Notes: generated by a model not told the origin, from the letters alone. A stretch of DNA of 64,000 nucleotides from Proteus faecis (GCF_003144395.1 NZ_PENZ01000037.1:40266-104265); one strand, 5' to 3'; numbered from the stretch's first letter, positions 9,841 to 19,070 are shown. Program-made: numbers and translations.

Positions 9841-10548
9841 ATGCCTTTATGCTATACCCTCCTAACTCGCTTTTTAAAAAGAAAAATGAACGCTCAAGAT
9901 AAAAACCGCCGCCCTATAAAAGCAAGACAAACAAGCTGGGCTACAAAGTGTAGTCGCTACTTACAACAAAAAGGGGCAACCCCAAACGGTATTTCCGTGT
10001 TTAGCATCATATTTGCATTACTTGCCGCCTTATCACTTTTTTGTGCTCTCTTTTACACATCTGGATTATTACGATCAATTTTACTGCTCCTTGGCGCTAT
10101 CATGATCCAAGGTCGCCTCATTTGTAATTTATTAGATGGTATGGTTGCCGTCGAAGGTGGCATGAAAAGCCCTGTAGGTGCTGTTTATAATGAATTACCA
10201 GACAGAATTGCCGATACTTTAATTATTTTAGGTGTTGGTTATGGATTATCTCCTGACTTTTCTATGGCCATTACGTTGAGTTGGGTGGGTGCTTTTTTTG
10301 CAGTAATGACCGCTTATGTTCGCGTATTAGGTGGTGCTTGTGGATTAGAGCAACAATTTACAGGCCCAATGGCAAAACAGCACCGAATGGCATTATTAAC
10401 CTCTGTTGCTGTTATTGCTGCATTTATTCCCAGTTTTTGGGGAATATGGCTCTTTTTTATTTCCTTATGGATTATTATCTTAGGTTCAACGCTGACCACA
10501 ATTTTCAGAACCCGTCGAATTTTACGGGATTTAGCACAAGGTGTCTGA
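9841..10548 (+). CDS. CDP-alcohol phosphatidyltransferase family protein (YnbA-like)
   Basis: Integral membrane enzyme of the family that joins a CDP-activated diacylglycerol or alcohol to a hydroxylated acceptor. The core reads NLLDGMVAVEGG...GAVYNELPDRIAD, the DG..A...G...D...D frame of the CDP-OH-P motif; the first Asp is Asn, as in E. coli YnbA (NALDGMLARE), and the usual Arg of the AR pair is Val here. About six membrane spans follow. The start is uncertain: a GTG at 9835, ATG at 9841 and ATG at 9886 are in frame and none has a strong ribosome binding site. It heads a tight operon with an acyltransferase (3 bases on) and a CdsA-like enzyme. Substrate unknown. Confidence 0.82.
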   Translation: MPLCYTLLTRFLKRKMNAQDKNRRPIKARQTSWATKCSRYLQQKGATPNGISVFSIIFALLAALSLFCALFYTSGLLRSILLLLGAIMIQGRLICNLLDGMVAVEGGMKSPVGAVYNELPDRIADTLIILGVGYGLSPDFSMAITLSWVGAFFAVMTAYVRVLGGACGLEQQFTGPMAKQHRMALLTSVAVIAAFIPSFWGIWLFFISLWIIILGSTLTTIFRTRRILRDLAQGV

Positions 10549-10551
10549 TTA

Positions 10552-11274
10552 ATGAAAAATGGAAAACTTGCTTTCGATGCAAAAGTGGTATCATCCGTCT
10601 TAGTCTCTATTTGTCGATTTTTAACCGGTATTCGCGCCAAACAAACCTCACCTATTGCAAAAGATACACCTTGCATTTATTACGCTAACCACTCTAGTCA
10701 TCTTGATGGTTTAGTTATTTGGTCTTGCCTTTCGCCCAATATTCGCCCTTATGTTCATCCAGTTGCGGCTGAAGATTATTGGAATAAAAACCGCTTACGC
10801 CGTTATTTATCTCGTCGTATCTTTAGAGCTATTCTTATTCCTCGACATGCGACCAAAATGAATTCTCTACAAGAGGAAAATTCTTGCGAAGAAGTTGTAA
10901 AACACCCCACTAATGATTCGGCATCATCTACACAAAATAAAACCAATGCACTTGTTTTGATGCAAGAAATTTTAGACCAAGGGGATTCTTTAATTATTTT
11001 TCCAGAAGGTACTCGAGGTAATGGCGAATCTATTCAAGATTTTAAAGCGGGTCTTTGGCATCTCTCTCGTAAAAATCCGAATGTACAATTAGTCCCTATT
11101 TATCTCGAAAACTTGAACAGAGTTCTTCCTAAAGGCTCTCGCTTAGTTGTTCCGGTTATTTGTAGTGCAATTTTTGGAGCCCCTATTAGAGCCACTCATG
11201 AAAATGAAAGTAAACAAGAGTTTCTGGTAAGAGCAAAAAGCGCGTTAGAGGAGCTACACAATGGAACGTATTAA
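10552..11274 (+). CDS. 1-acyl-glycerol-phosphate acyltransferase-like protein (PlsC family)
   Basis: PlsC-type acyltransferase: transfers an acyl chain to a lysophospholipid-type hydroxyl at the inner membrane. The catalytic H(X4)D motif is NHSSHLDG (about residue 46) and the acyl-acceptor binding motif is FPEGTRG (about 151). About 30 extra hydrophilic residues between them (EENSCEEVVKHPTND region) are unusual. Length 240. It starts 3 bases after the phosphatidyltransferase stop and overlaps the CdsA-like gene by 14 bases, so the three are probably translationally coupled. In E. coli the related ynbA-ynbB pair lacks an acyltransferase at this position. Not the housekeeping plsC by context. 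Confidence 0.85.
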   Translation: MKNGKLAFDAKVVSSVLVSICRFLTGIRAKQTSPIAKDTPCIYYANHSSHLDGLVIWSCLSPNIRPYVHPVAAEDYWNKNRLRRYLSRRIFRAILIPRHATKMNSLQEENSCEEVVKHPTNDSASSTQNKTNALVLMQEILDQGDSLIIFPEGTRGNGESIQDFKAGLWHLSRKNPNVQLVPIYLENLNRVLPKGSRLVVPVICSAIFGAPIRATHENESKQEFLVRAKSALEELHNGTY

Positions 11275-12196
11275 TAACGAGGTCTTCTGGATCTTTATTG
11301 GACTCTTCTCTTTCTTAATTATCGCCAGCATTATTGGCGCTATTTTAGCAGCAGTAAAAGGCCCAACTTCCACTATCACAAATCTTAATTCAAGGATAAA
11401 CGCGTGGTGGGTAATGTGTATTATTGCAGGCGTTGCAATAGGAATTGGGGCAATCGGATCTGTCATCCTATTTACTATTATCTCATGGCTTGCATTACGC
11501 GAACTTATTACCTTAACCCCCACACATCGTGGCGATCATGAAGCGCTCTTCTGGTGTTTCTTCGTTATACTGCCTCTCCAATACATTCTTGTTGGTGTGC
11601 AATGGTACAACTTAATGGCGGTATTTATTCCTGTTTACGCCTTCTTATTAATACCAACACGTATGGCACTTTCAGGCGACACTCGCCACTTCTTAGAACG
11701 TATGGCAAAAGTACAATGGAGTGTGATGATAGCCATTTATTGCCTAAGTTATGCTCCAGCACTTTTAATGTTACCAATTGAAGGTTTCGAAGGCCGTAAT
11801 ATCAATTTATTGCTCTTTTTAATGATAGTGGTGCAGGTTTCTGATGTGCTTCAATATGTGTTTGGTAAATTATTTGGTAAACATCCTATCGTGCCTAAAT
11901 TAAGTCCAAATAAAACAGTGGAAGGTTTTTTTGGTGGCATTATCTCAGCTAGCTTGATTGGTATGATGTTGTGGTGGGCAACACCTTTCTCATGGTGGGC
12001 AGCATTTTTACTCTCTTTAGTGATTACATTGGCCGGTTTTGCCGGTGGTTTATGTATGTCTGCAATCAAAAGAGACAGTGGTGTAAAAGATTTTGGTACG
12101 ATGATCGAAGGTCATGGTGGCATGATGGATAGAATGGATTCCCTCTGTTTTGCAGCACCTATTTTCTTCCATGTTATTCGCTATTTTTACGTTTAG
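11261..12196 (+). CDS. CdsA-like phosphatidate cytidylyltransferase (YnbB-like)
   Basis: Makes or handles CDP-diacylglycerol-type intermediates. The 311 residues form about eight membrane spans and end with the CdsA signature IKRDSGVKDFGTMIEGHGGM followed by MDRMDSL, carrying the metal-binding acidic residues; the PNKTVEGFFGG segment before it is also typical. It is the last gene of the three-gene module and is followed by a strong terminator. The set (phosphatidyltransferase, acyltransferase, cytidylyltransferase) could form a dedicated side-pathway for a special phospholipid, because the housekeeping cdsA normally sits elsewhere with the isoprenoid/uppS genes. The end product is not known from sequence. 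Confidence 0.88.
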   Translation: MERINNEVFWIFIGLFSFLIIASIIGAILAAVKGPTSTITNLNSRINAWWVMCIIAGVAIGIGAIGSVILFTIISWLALRELITLTPTHRGDHEALFWCFFVILPLQYILVGVQWYNLMAVFIPVYAFLLIPTRMALSGDTRHFLERMAKVQWSVMIAIYCLSYAPALLMLPIEGFEGRNINLLLFLMIVVQVSDVLQYVFGKLFGKHPIVPKLSPNKTVEGFFGGIISASLIGMMLWWATPFSWWAAFLLSLVITLAGFAGGLCMSAIKRDSGVKDFGTMIEGHGGMMDRMDSLCFAAPIFFHVIRYFYV

Positions 12197-12264
12197 TTTT
12201 ACTTGGTTTAATCAAAAGTAAACTAACCTATATGGGCTAAAATGCCGGTATTAAAACTGAACTG

Positions 12265-12300
12265 CACCCCCAAAGTTGGACACCAACTTTGGGGTGTTTT
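12265..12300 (+). terminator. Terminator of the lipid module, resembling an IS150-type inverted end
   Basis: CACCCCCAAAGTTGG pairs with CCAACTTTGGGGTG around ACA and is followed by TTTT. The wording (tgaactgcacccc...agttggaca) resembles terminal repeats of IS3/IS150-group elements, but no transposase remains nearby. Confidence 0.8.
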
Positions 12301-12530
12301 ACTCATGCTAATTTAATATCACAAATTGACAATCATCATATAAATTAAACATTTGTTTTAATTTTAGATTAAAAATCAATTTTTGGTATTTTATATATAA
12401 TTCAAATAATTAAATAAAAATATTGTCAGTAAAGAGGTCTGCTTTCTCTACTTTTTTATTTATAATGATAGCCTAGAAGGCCGCTATCTTTTACCCTAGC
12501 GCTCCTTTTCATTTTATAACCTTTACAATT
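12301..12530. other. AT-rich gap before the CPBP protease gene
   Basis: About 230 bases after the terminator without coding signal. It carries the promoter region of the membrane protease gene; no clear operator is visible. Confidence 0.4.
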
Positions 12531-13352
12531 ATGATCACTTGGCTACTTCTTGCTTTTTCTTTGTTATTTTTGGGTTTTAATCGCACTCTTGCATTTATTT
12601 CACTGATATTTACAGCAGTTAGCGCATTTATAACCGGTGTTATTACATGGCATACCTTGCCAGTTATTGTTAGTATTCTCTTACTCGCGTTCGCCTATTC
12701 TCGCTATAAAAAACAGCCTCTACTTAGAGCAATCATCATTCTCATGCTTGTCATTATTGCCAGTGGATTAACTTTTCACCTTATTCCTGGTTTTAACAAT
12801 TTACGTTACCTTTCACACGCCATTATAGGAATGAAAAGCGCCCCTTTCTCTTTTTATTTCAACGCTGATAAAGCATTATTACCTTTTATTTTTCTAATCT
12901 TTATTCCAACGCTTTTTGTCTGCGAACCATTAAAAAAAGCAAATAAATTACAGTGGACAATGCTAATTATTGCCATTCCTGCATTGTTATTAATCGCTGT
13001 AAAACTGGGAGGATTAGCAATTGAATTACACTTACCATCGTGGTTACCTGCATTTATTCTCGCAAACCTCTTTTTTGTATCACTTGCTGAAGAAGCATTA
13101 TTTAGAGGTGTTATTCAGCAAACATTATCTCACTATCTTCCCCCTTATATTGCACTATTAATAGCAGCCATTATCTTTGGTCTAGCACATTTTGCAGGCG
13201 GATTACTGCTGATTATATTTGCTTCACTGGCAGGTATTATTTATGGATTAGCCTGGATGTGGAGTGGGCGGCTTTGGGTTTCAACGCTATTTCACTTTGC
13301 ACTTAATCTGACTCACCTGCTCTTTTTTACCTATCCTTTTAAAATAGCCTGA
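12531..13352 (+). CDS. CPBP-family intramembrane metalloprotease (CAAX-protease-like)
   Basis: 273-residue membrane protein with about eight spans. It has the three motifs of the Abi/CPBP family in order: EEALFR (EExxxR, near residue 187), FGLAH (FxxxH, near 222) and HFALN (HxxxN, near 260), which form the active site of glutamate-type intramembrane proteases such as Rce1. In bacteria members process or confer self-immunity to peptides, or have unknown roles. Single gene between a terminator and a long gap, so context gives no substrate. The ATG has no strong Shine-Dalgarno sequence. Confidence 0.85.
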   Translation: MITWLLLAFSLLFLGFNRTLAFISLIFTAVSAFITGVITWHTLPVIVSILLLAFAYSRYKKQPLLRAIIILMLVIIASGLTFHLIPGFNNLRYLSHAIIGMKSAPFSFYFNADKALLPFIFLIFIPTLFVCEPLKKANKLQWTMLIIAIPALLLIAVKLGGLAIELHLPSWLPAFILANLFFVSLAEEALFRGVIQQTLSHYLPPYIALLIAAIIFGLAHFAGGLLLIIFASLAGIIYGLAWMWSGRLWVSTLFHFALNLTHLLFFTYPFKIA

Positions 13353-13730
13353 TCTCTATTTTTCATATTATAACGATGACCTATTTTTTATCCTGATCTT
13401 CACTGCCTTTTACTGATATTTTAACTTCGTCAGTAAAAGGATGAGTGAAACGTGAAAGCAATCACACAAATAGAATACAGATACTGTTCTTAGCGCCCAT
13501 CATCCGATGAAATTTTTGTTAGTATGCTTTATTGCTTATCTATAAATAATCAAAACTTCATACGGCAAATAACAATAAGCTAAAAATAATAACATCCATT
13601 AACACGATAAGAAGTTGTCTTACTTTGCGGTATAGACCTCAGAAAAAATAGGTAAGCTTTACTTTGTTCACTTTTTTAATTCAGCATTATCTGCTGATAT
13701 TTTGCCTCTCTTATTACCAGGACAAAAGAT
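13353..13730. other. Gap upstream of allS with a long inverted repeat
   Basis: 378 bases. At 13399-13449 TTCACT.CCTTTTACTGA pairs with TCAGTAAAAGG...AGTGAA (an 11-bp perfect inner stem plus a 6-bp outer stem), about 50 bases after the protease stop; it may be its terminator although no long T-run follows. The rest should hold the allS promoter. Confidence 0.5.
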
Positions 13731-14645
13731 ATGTTAGACCAAGAAATGATCCGTACCTTTATACAGGTAGCCGATTGCCAAAGTTTTACCAAAGCTGCAG
13801 ATGTACTTCATAAAACATCAGCGGCGATTAGTTATCGTATAAAAACATTAGAAGAAAATATTGGCACCCAACTTTTTAATCGCACTACAAGAACCGTTAC
13901 ACTTACGCCGGCAGGTGAATATCTATTAGAGAAATGTCGTCAATGGATTGTATGGTTAGAGTCAATGCCAGTGGAACTCCAGCAAATGAATGCCGGTGTC
14001 GAACATCAGGTCAATATTGTCATTAATAATCTTCTCTATGATCGTACTGCGGTTGCCAGTATGTTGGCTTGTCTTCATCAACGTTTTCCTTCTACCCAAT
14101 TTCATATTACTCGCCAAGTCTATATGGGAGTTTGGGATGCGCTTATTAACGAAGATTATCATTTTGCTATTGGTGTTACAGGCAATGAATCCCTTAAGAA
14201 TAATATTAACATTTGTGCGATGGGCGAAATTCAATGGCAATTTGTTGTCGCCCCTAATCATCCTTTAGCCAATATCAGTGGTGTACTAAGCGATGATCAA
14301 ATGCGTATGTATTCTGCAGTAAACGTTGAAGATACTTCTCGCCATCTTTCTAAACGCACAGCATGGCGTTTATCGGGTCAACATGAAATACGCGTACCTG
14401 ACTTACATACAAAATTAGCCTGTCATTTAAAAGGTGTGGGAATAGGATTTTTGCCATTAAGTTTATGTAAACCACTTATTGATAGCGGACAGTTAATTGC
14501 GAAAGAAGTGAAAAATCGTCGTCATAATTCCCCCCTTTCATTAGCATGGTGTGAAGATAAAAAAGGCGCAGTAGTCAGTTATTTAGTGGAGTTATTTAAG
14601 CAAAATCATCCAAGCGTGCAATCGTTTTACGATCCTTTAAATTAA
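13731..14645 (+). CDS. allS: LysR-type activator AllS
   Basis: 304-residue LysR regulator very like E. coli AllS (308 residues), the activator of the allantoin/ureidoglycolate genes. The N-terminal helix-turn-helix covers residues 1-60 (MIRTFIQVADCQSFTKAADVL...SAAISYRIKTLEENIGTQLF); the effector domain keeps AllS blocks QVNIVINNLLYD, TQFHITRQVYMGVWDALI, FAIGVTG and LKGVGIGFLPLSLC. It faces an operon for oxamate carbamoyltransferase and carbamate kinase, which it very likely controls. In E. coli the allD-centred operon is its target. RBS CCAGGA about ten bases upstream. Confidence 0.92.
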   Translation: MLDQEMIRTFIQVADCQSFTKAADVLHKTSAAISYRIKTLEENIGTQLFNRTTRTVTLTPAGEYLLEKCRQWIVWLESMPVELQQMNAGVEHQVNIVINNLLYDRTAVASMLACLHQRFPSTQFHITRQVYMGVWDALINEDYHFAIGVTGNESLKNNINICAMGEIQWQFVVAPNHPLANISGVLSDDQMRMYSAVNVEDTSRHLSKRTAWRLSGQHEIRVPDLHTKLACHLKGVGIGFLPLSLCKPLIDSGQLIAKEVKNRRHNSPLSLAWCEDKKGAVVSYLVELFKQNHPSVQSFYDPLN

Positions 14646-14672
14646 AAAGGCAAACCGAAGTTTGCCCTTTTA
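14646..14672 (+). terminator. Terminator between allS and the MFS gene
   Basis: AAAAAGGCAAAC pairs with GTTTGCCCTTTT around CGAA with one mismatch. It begins at the allS stop codon and lies in the convergent gap, so it can serve both directions. Confidence 0.75.
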
Positions 14673-14703
14673 GTGTGTATTCAATAACTATCAGAATCAC
14701 GTA

Positions 14704-15945
14704 CTAGGCTTTTGCTTCTTCATTATTGTTACTTTCTTTAATAAAGAGGCTTGCCACAATACCGATACAAATCAGAATAGCGGCAAAGTAGAAACCCGAG
14801 TCCATACTACCGGTTTGGTCTGATAGGAAACCAGTTAATGTTGGTGCAAAAACAGAGCCCAGCATACCGATACAGTTATAAACACCAAACGATGTACCTA
14901 GAGCATGTCGCGGTGAGTTATCAGCAACCACAGCAACAAGTACTGGGTTTGTACTGATTTTACCTACAATACCGTAAAGGATCAGTGCGCCAATTAGTAC
15001 TGGCATTGATTCTGACATTGGTACAGCAAGGATCGCGATTAATGACAGTGGTAACATGATCAGTAATACAGGTTTACGACGACCAATTTTATCTGAAACC
15101 CAGCTAAAAATAAGTGAACCAGGGATAGCAAACCACGGCATTAATGATGCGATAGTTGAAATTTGTGTTCCTGTAATTCCACGCTCTGTTTCTAAGTAGT
15201 AAGGTAGCCAAGTGACTAATACAAAGAAACCATAGATCGAACAGAAGATAGTGACATATGCAAGGTTAATATTGCGATTACCAAATAAATCTTTAAATGT
15301 CAGCTTAACTTTCTGTTTTGGTGCGCCATTTTCTGTCGCTGGTTGTGCTTTTGGCTTATCTTTGATGATCCATAACATCACCAAACCAATAATAATAATT
15401 GGCACACCAATAATATAGAACGGAGCTCGCCAGCTCATTCCCATCTCACCAACAGAAATACTTGAGATGTAGTAACCAATAGACAAACCAAATGCCATAC
15501 CACTATTGATAATCGCACTACCTAATGTAATACGATGTTTTGGTATCGCTTCTGAAGATAGACCATACTGAGGACCATAATAGAAACCTTGGAATATCCC
15601 CACCATGACCCATGCGAACATAAAGGTTACGTAAGTTGGCATCATACCCGCAATAATGGTAAATCCACCAAAAAGAACCACACCGGTTACTAATACTTTT
15701 TTCTTACCTAAATAGTCACCAATCATGCCTGATGGAATATTTAATGCAGTATATCCGATAAAGAAAATACTCATGATGGAGCCAAGTTGAGCTTTAGTCA
15801 GATCAAACTCAGCACCAATATTTACCATTAAAGGACCAACAATAGCACGGCTACCATACAGCGCAATCCAACCAAAGAAGAAGATAATGGTCAGTTTGAC
15901 CCAATAAGGGACTTTGCCTTTCTCATTCACTTGTGCATCGTTCAT
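14704..15945 (-). CDS. MFS transporter of the allFGHK operon
   Basis: 413-residue major facilitator with 12 predicted spans. The loop between spans 2 and 3 reads GDYLGKKKVLVTG, the MFS motif A form, and there is a repeat-like form (DKIGRRKPVLL) in the second half. The start has AGGAGCG seven bases upstream. It is the last gene of the allF-allG-allH-allK operon, 25 bases after allK. By position it should import the substrate that the carbamoyltransferase consumes, such as oxalurate or a related ureido acid, or export oxamate; the family (anion:cation symporter-like) fits an organic anion. The substrate itself cannot be read from sequence. Confidence 0.85.
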   Translation of the reverse strand: MNDAQVNEKGKVPYWVKLTIIFFFGWIALYGSRAIVGPLMVNIGAEFDLTKAQLGSIMSIFFIGYTALNIPSGMIGDYLGKKKVLVTGVVLFGGFTIIAGMMPTYVTFMFAWVMVGIFQGFYYGPQYGLSSEAIPKHRITLGSAIINSGMAFGLSIGYYISSISVGEMGMSWRAPFYIIGVPIIIIGLVMLWIIKDKPKAQPATENGAPKQKVKLTFKDLFGNRNINLAYVTIFCSIYGFFVLVTWLPYYLETERGITGTQISTIASLMPWFAIPGSLIFSWVSDKIGRRKPVLLIMLPLSLIAILAVPMSESMPVLIGALILYGIVGKISTNPVLVAVVADNSPRHALGTSFGVYNCIGMLGSVFAPTLTGFLSDQTGSMDSGFYFAAILICIGIVASLFIKESNNNEEAKA

Positions 15946-15970
15946 AATGACGCTCCTGAAAGAATTTTTA

Positions 15971-16876
15971 TTAAGACTTATAAATTAAAGTGCCAGACTG
16001 ACCTTCAATAACTTGTTGAATATTTTGTAATGCACCAATATGAGCTTGTTGCCCTGTTGCATTAACAAAATCACTCACTGCCATAATTTTTGGTCCCATT
16101 GCACCATCAGCGACAGCCATTGGTGCAAGTTCTTCTGGTGTTGCTTCACGAATTGCAGCTTGTTCTGGTGTACCCCAATTTTTATAAATAGCATCCGCCT
16201 CTGTTAAAATAACAAAGTGCTCTGCATTTAATTCACGAGAAATTAAAGCCGCAGTTAAATCTTTATCAATAACAGCTTCACTACCAATAAATTCATTATT
16301 TAAATTGTTGACTGGAATACCGCCGCCACCACCACAAATAACAATATGACCTTTGTCTAATAAAAGCCTTACTGCTTCAATATCAATGATCTTTTTCGGT
16401 ATTGGTGATGGCACAACACGACGATAATGTTTACCGTCTTGTTTAAATGTCCATTGATACTTCGTAATTAATTCTTCTTTATCAGCTTCATCATAAATAG
16501 GGCCGATAAATTTACTTGGATCACTAAATGCTTCATCATTAATATCGACTGAAACTCGAGTCATTACCGTTGTAATAGCTTGTTCAGGATGATTTTGATT
16601 AATTTTCTGCATCATCATATAACCAATCATACCTTGGCTTTCTGCTACTAAAATATCCAGCGGATAGGCTGGAACAGCTTGATATGCAAGATTTTGTAGT
16701 GCAAGCAATCCAACTTGAGGCCCATTACCGTGTACTAATACAACACGATACTCTTTAGCTAATTTATTAATTGTCTCTGACATCAGTTCAATATTTTTAT
16801 ATTGATTTTCAGCAGACAAAATTTCTCCGCGTTGCAATAATGCATTTCCGCCTAAAGCAATAACAATTGTTTTCAT
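15971..16876 (-). CDS. allK: Catabolic carbamate kinase AllK (YbcF-like)
   Basis: Transfers phosphate from carbamoyl phosphate to ADP, giving ATP, CO2 and ammonia. Typical length (301). Motifs of the amino-acid kinase fold: IALGGNALLQRGE (6-18), VLVHGNGPQVGLL (46-58), VICGGGGGIPV (near 206) and EAVIDKDLTAALIS (near 226) with nucleotide-binding residues. It follows allH by 47 bases and precedes the MFS gene, so it would harvest energy from the carbamoyl phosphate released by AllFGH. An arginine-deiminase type ArcC role is unlikely because no arcA/arcB neighbours exist. Confidence 0.95.
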   Translation of the reverse strand: MKTIVIALGGNALLQRGEILSAENQYKNIELMSETINKLAKEYRVVLVHGNGPQVGLLALQNLAYQAVPAYPLDILVAESQGMIGYMMMQKINQNHPEQAITTVMTRVSVDINDEAFSDPSKFIGPIYDEADKEELITKYQWTFKQDGKHYRRVVPSPIPKKIIDIEAVRLLLDKGHIVICGGGGGIPVNNLNNEFIGSEAVIDKDLTAALISRELNAEHFVILTEADAIYKNWGTPEQAAIREATPEELAPMAVADGAMGPKIMAVSDFVNATGQQAHIGALQNIQQVIEGQSGTLIYKS

Positions 16877-16923
16877 AATTATCCGTATCCGAATGTTTAT
16901 ATAAATTCTTTTATTAAAAAAAA

Positions 16924-17751
16924 TTAATAAATATGCTGCTGTTGTTTTTTAGCTTGGTAACCAATCCATAATCCCAGTAATGTATCCGCACCGGAATGAT
17001 GACCAATAGAGAGTATTTCCAACATATCCTTAAAAATAATCTCTTTATTCTTTATTTTTTTACCTAGTTGAATGAGATAGGTAGAAAATATTCCCTGTGT
17101 GGCATATTCCAAATAATGCTTACTGACAATGGTGGTCAATTCAGATAAAGGCGGTGTGTTATAAAAAAAATTATTAAGTTTATTTTCTGGCTCTGCTAAG
17201 TAATGTGCAAATAACATTCCCACCAGCATATCATCGGAACTTGGTGTTAATCCGGGGCCTTTGCCTGTAAAAATAGCCCAGTTAACAGCATTGCCTAATA
17301 ACTGATTATGAAATAGCTTAGTTAATAATTTAATTTCACTAAGTTGCGCGATTTGACGGTAATTTTTTAATGATCCGTATAACCCCGTTGCAATTGAGGG
17401 GGATAACAGAGAAAAAAAACTTTCTAACCAACGCAAATCTAAATCCGCTTTATCTTGTAAGCGCAAATTCTCACGTTGACCTGCGATCAAGGTAAGCTTA
17501 TTTGTGAGTGTTGCTTGATGATTTTTAAGCTTCATCACTATCGAGGGATGGCACTGTTTTGCAAAATAATCAAAATCTTCTTGTTTCAGTAACCATCCCA
17601 TCGGGCTTAATCCTCTACCTTCACGATGAAAAGTGATTAAGCGTTGTTGAGGACAAATGAAATTCAAAGCATGGTCATAAATGCCCACACATTTAATTTC
17701 ACCTTCAAAGTCAGTGATATGCTGGCTGGTTTGAAGTGCTTGAATTTGCAT
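16924..17751 (-). CDS. allH: Oxamate carbamoyltransferase subunit AllH (DUF2877, YlbF-like)
   Basis: 275-residue DUF2877 protein. In E. coli the products of fdrA, ylbE and ylbF (AllF, AllG, AllH) together form the oxamate carbamoyltransferase. Conserved blocks visible are FTGKGPGLTPSSDDMLVGML (about 184-203) and ILSIGHHSGADTLLGLWIGY near the C-terminus. No membrane span or signal peptide. It lies 41 bases after allG and 47 before allK. Its individual role in the complex is not evident from the sequence. Confidence 0.88.
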   Translation of the reverse strand: MQIQALQTSQHITDFEGEIKCVGIYDHALNFICPQQRLITFHREGRGLSPMGWLLKQEDFDYFAKQCHPSIVMKLKNHQATLTNKLTLIAGQRENLRLQDKADLDLRWLESFFSLLSPSIATGLYGSLKNYRQIAQLSEIKLLTKLFHNQLLGNAVNWAIFTGKGPGLTPSSDDMLVGMLFAHYLAEPENKLNNFFYNTPPLSELTTIVSKHYLEYATQGIFSTYLIQLGKKIKNKEIIFKDMLEILSIGHHSGADTLLGLWIGYQAKKQQQHIY

Positions 17752-17792
17752 AATGCCCCCTTTATTGCTGTACTTTGTCGTTAAAAACGAAA

Positions 17793-19058
17793 TTAAGCGT
17801 CGATACCCAGCTCTTCAGCAAGTGCAACAATCGCTTTCTCAAAGCAACCTAAAGGTGCGCGTACAGTACCAGCGCCAATCTGACCAACCCCCGGCTCTTT
17901 ATGTGCAATACCCGTGTTGATTAGTGGAGTGATCCCTGTTTCAACAACGCGACGAGCATCTAAACCTAAACATGCGCCTTGGAAATCCCAAGTTGGAATT
18001 TGCAACATCATGTTACGAGCAAGGTAGATCTCAGCCATTTCTTCCGTTACTTCACGCGCTGCATCCATACCACCAGAAGCACCGACAAAACGAGTTACAC
18101 CAGGAGCTGCAACCATGGCTGCGCCACCAATACCAAAGGTTTCAGTGATTGCACTATCGCCAATGTCTGGGTTTGCATCTGCTTGACTAAAGCCAGAGAA
18201 GAACAGACCTTGTGGTGTATTGACTGGCGCGGTAAACCATTGATCGCCCATTCCACTGATTTTGATCCCAAAGTTACTACCATTGCGTGTCATCACCGTG
18301 ACGATAGTACCTTGCTTGATTTGAGCCCCTGCATCCATCGCGGCTTTACAGTAAGCCATGGCTAAGTTCAGGAAGAACTGGTCTGTAATGCTCAGGAATT
18401 TAGTTACTTTGGTAATTTCAGCTTCTTCAAAATCTAAAGTCCCTAGTACTGGTGCAAGCTGGCGCAGTAACAATGCAGATGCGGCAATGTTACGTTGGTG
18501 GAATTCATCACCCATCGTAATTGCTTGACCCATAATTGCCGTCAGATCGATACCGTTTTCAAATGTTGCAATCGCTGCTTTTAATACTGGCGCTAAGCTA
18601 TTTTTCATCCAATGTAAACGCTCTTGCACATCTGGACCGTAAGCGCCAAAGCGCATCACTTTACCGATACCTTCGTTCATGTTGCAGTAAGCGTAGTTAC
18701 CATGAATGTGGTTTTTGATAACCAGCATTGGCATATGAGCAGAAGTAATCCCCCCCATTGGGCCTACTGCATTCACGTTATGGCAAGGAATAAACTCGAT
18801 TTCCCCTGCTTCTAACATGGCTAATGCTTGTTCTTCAGTTTCTGCCCAGCCTTCAAATAAAGAAGCACCGATACATGCACCGCGAACAGGACCACTCATT
18901 TCACCCCAAGTCACTGGTGGACCTGCATGAAGTAGTTTTTTACCCGTTTCTAAAGTAGGAACAACTTCTTTTGCTAAGCTAACATCACACCAGTGAGGAC
19001 GGGCTTCACGGATACGTTCGATAACTGCTTCATTCGCTTGTTCGATAGTTGAATACAT
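17793..19058 (-). CDS. allG: Oxamate carbamoyltransferase subunit AllG (DUF1116, YlbE-like)
   Basis: 421-residue DUF1116 protein, full length for the family. Recognisable blocks are GPVRGACIGASLFEGWAET (about 57-75), NAVGPMGGITSAHMPM, MTRNGSNFGIKISGMGDQWF and the C-terminal GIAHKEPGVGQIGAGTVRAP. In E. coli the equivalent YlbE acts with FdrA and YlbF as oxamate carbamoyltransferase. The gene starts 12 bases after allF and belongs to the same transcript. Low content of cysteine and membrane segments indicates a soluble enzyme. Confidence 0.9.
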   Translation of the reverse strand: MYSTIEQANEAVIERIREARPHWCDVSLAKEVVPTLETGKKLLHAGPPVTWGEMSGPVRGACIGASLFEGWAETEEQALAMLEAGEIEFIPCHNVNAVGPMGGITSAHMPMLVIKNHIHGNYAYCNMNEGIGKVMRFGAYGPDVQERLHWMKNSLAPVLKAAIATFENGIDLTAIMGQAITMGDEFHQRNIAASALLLRQLAPVLGTLDFEEAEITKVTKFLSITDQFFLNLAMAYCKAAMDAGAQIKQGTIVTVMTRNGSNFGIKISGMGDQWFTAPVNTPQGLFFSGFSQADANPDIGDSAITETFGIGGAAMVAAPGVTRFVGASGGMDAAREVTEEMAEIYLARNMMLQIPTWDFQGACLGLDARRVVETGITPLINTGIAHKEPGVGQIGAGTVRAPLGCFEKAIVALAEELGIDA

Positions 19059-19070
19059 ATCTGCAATTCC

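Noticed and set aside
12261..12300. Complete insertion sequence
   Set aside because: Only end-like text is present; no transposase frame follows on either side.
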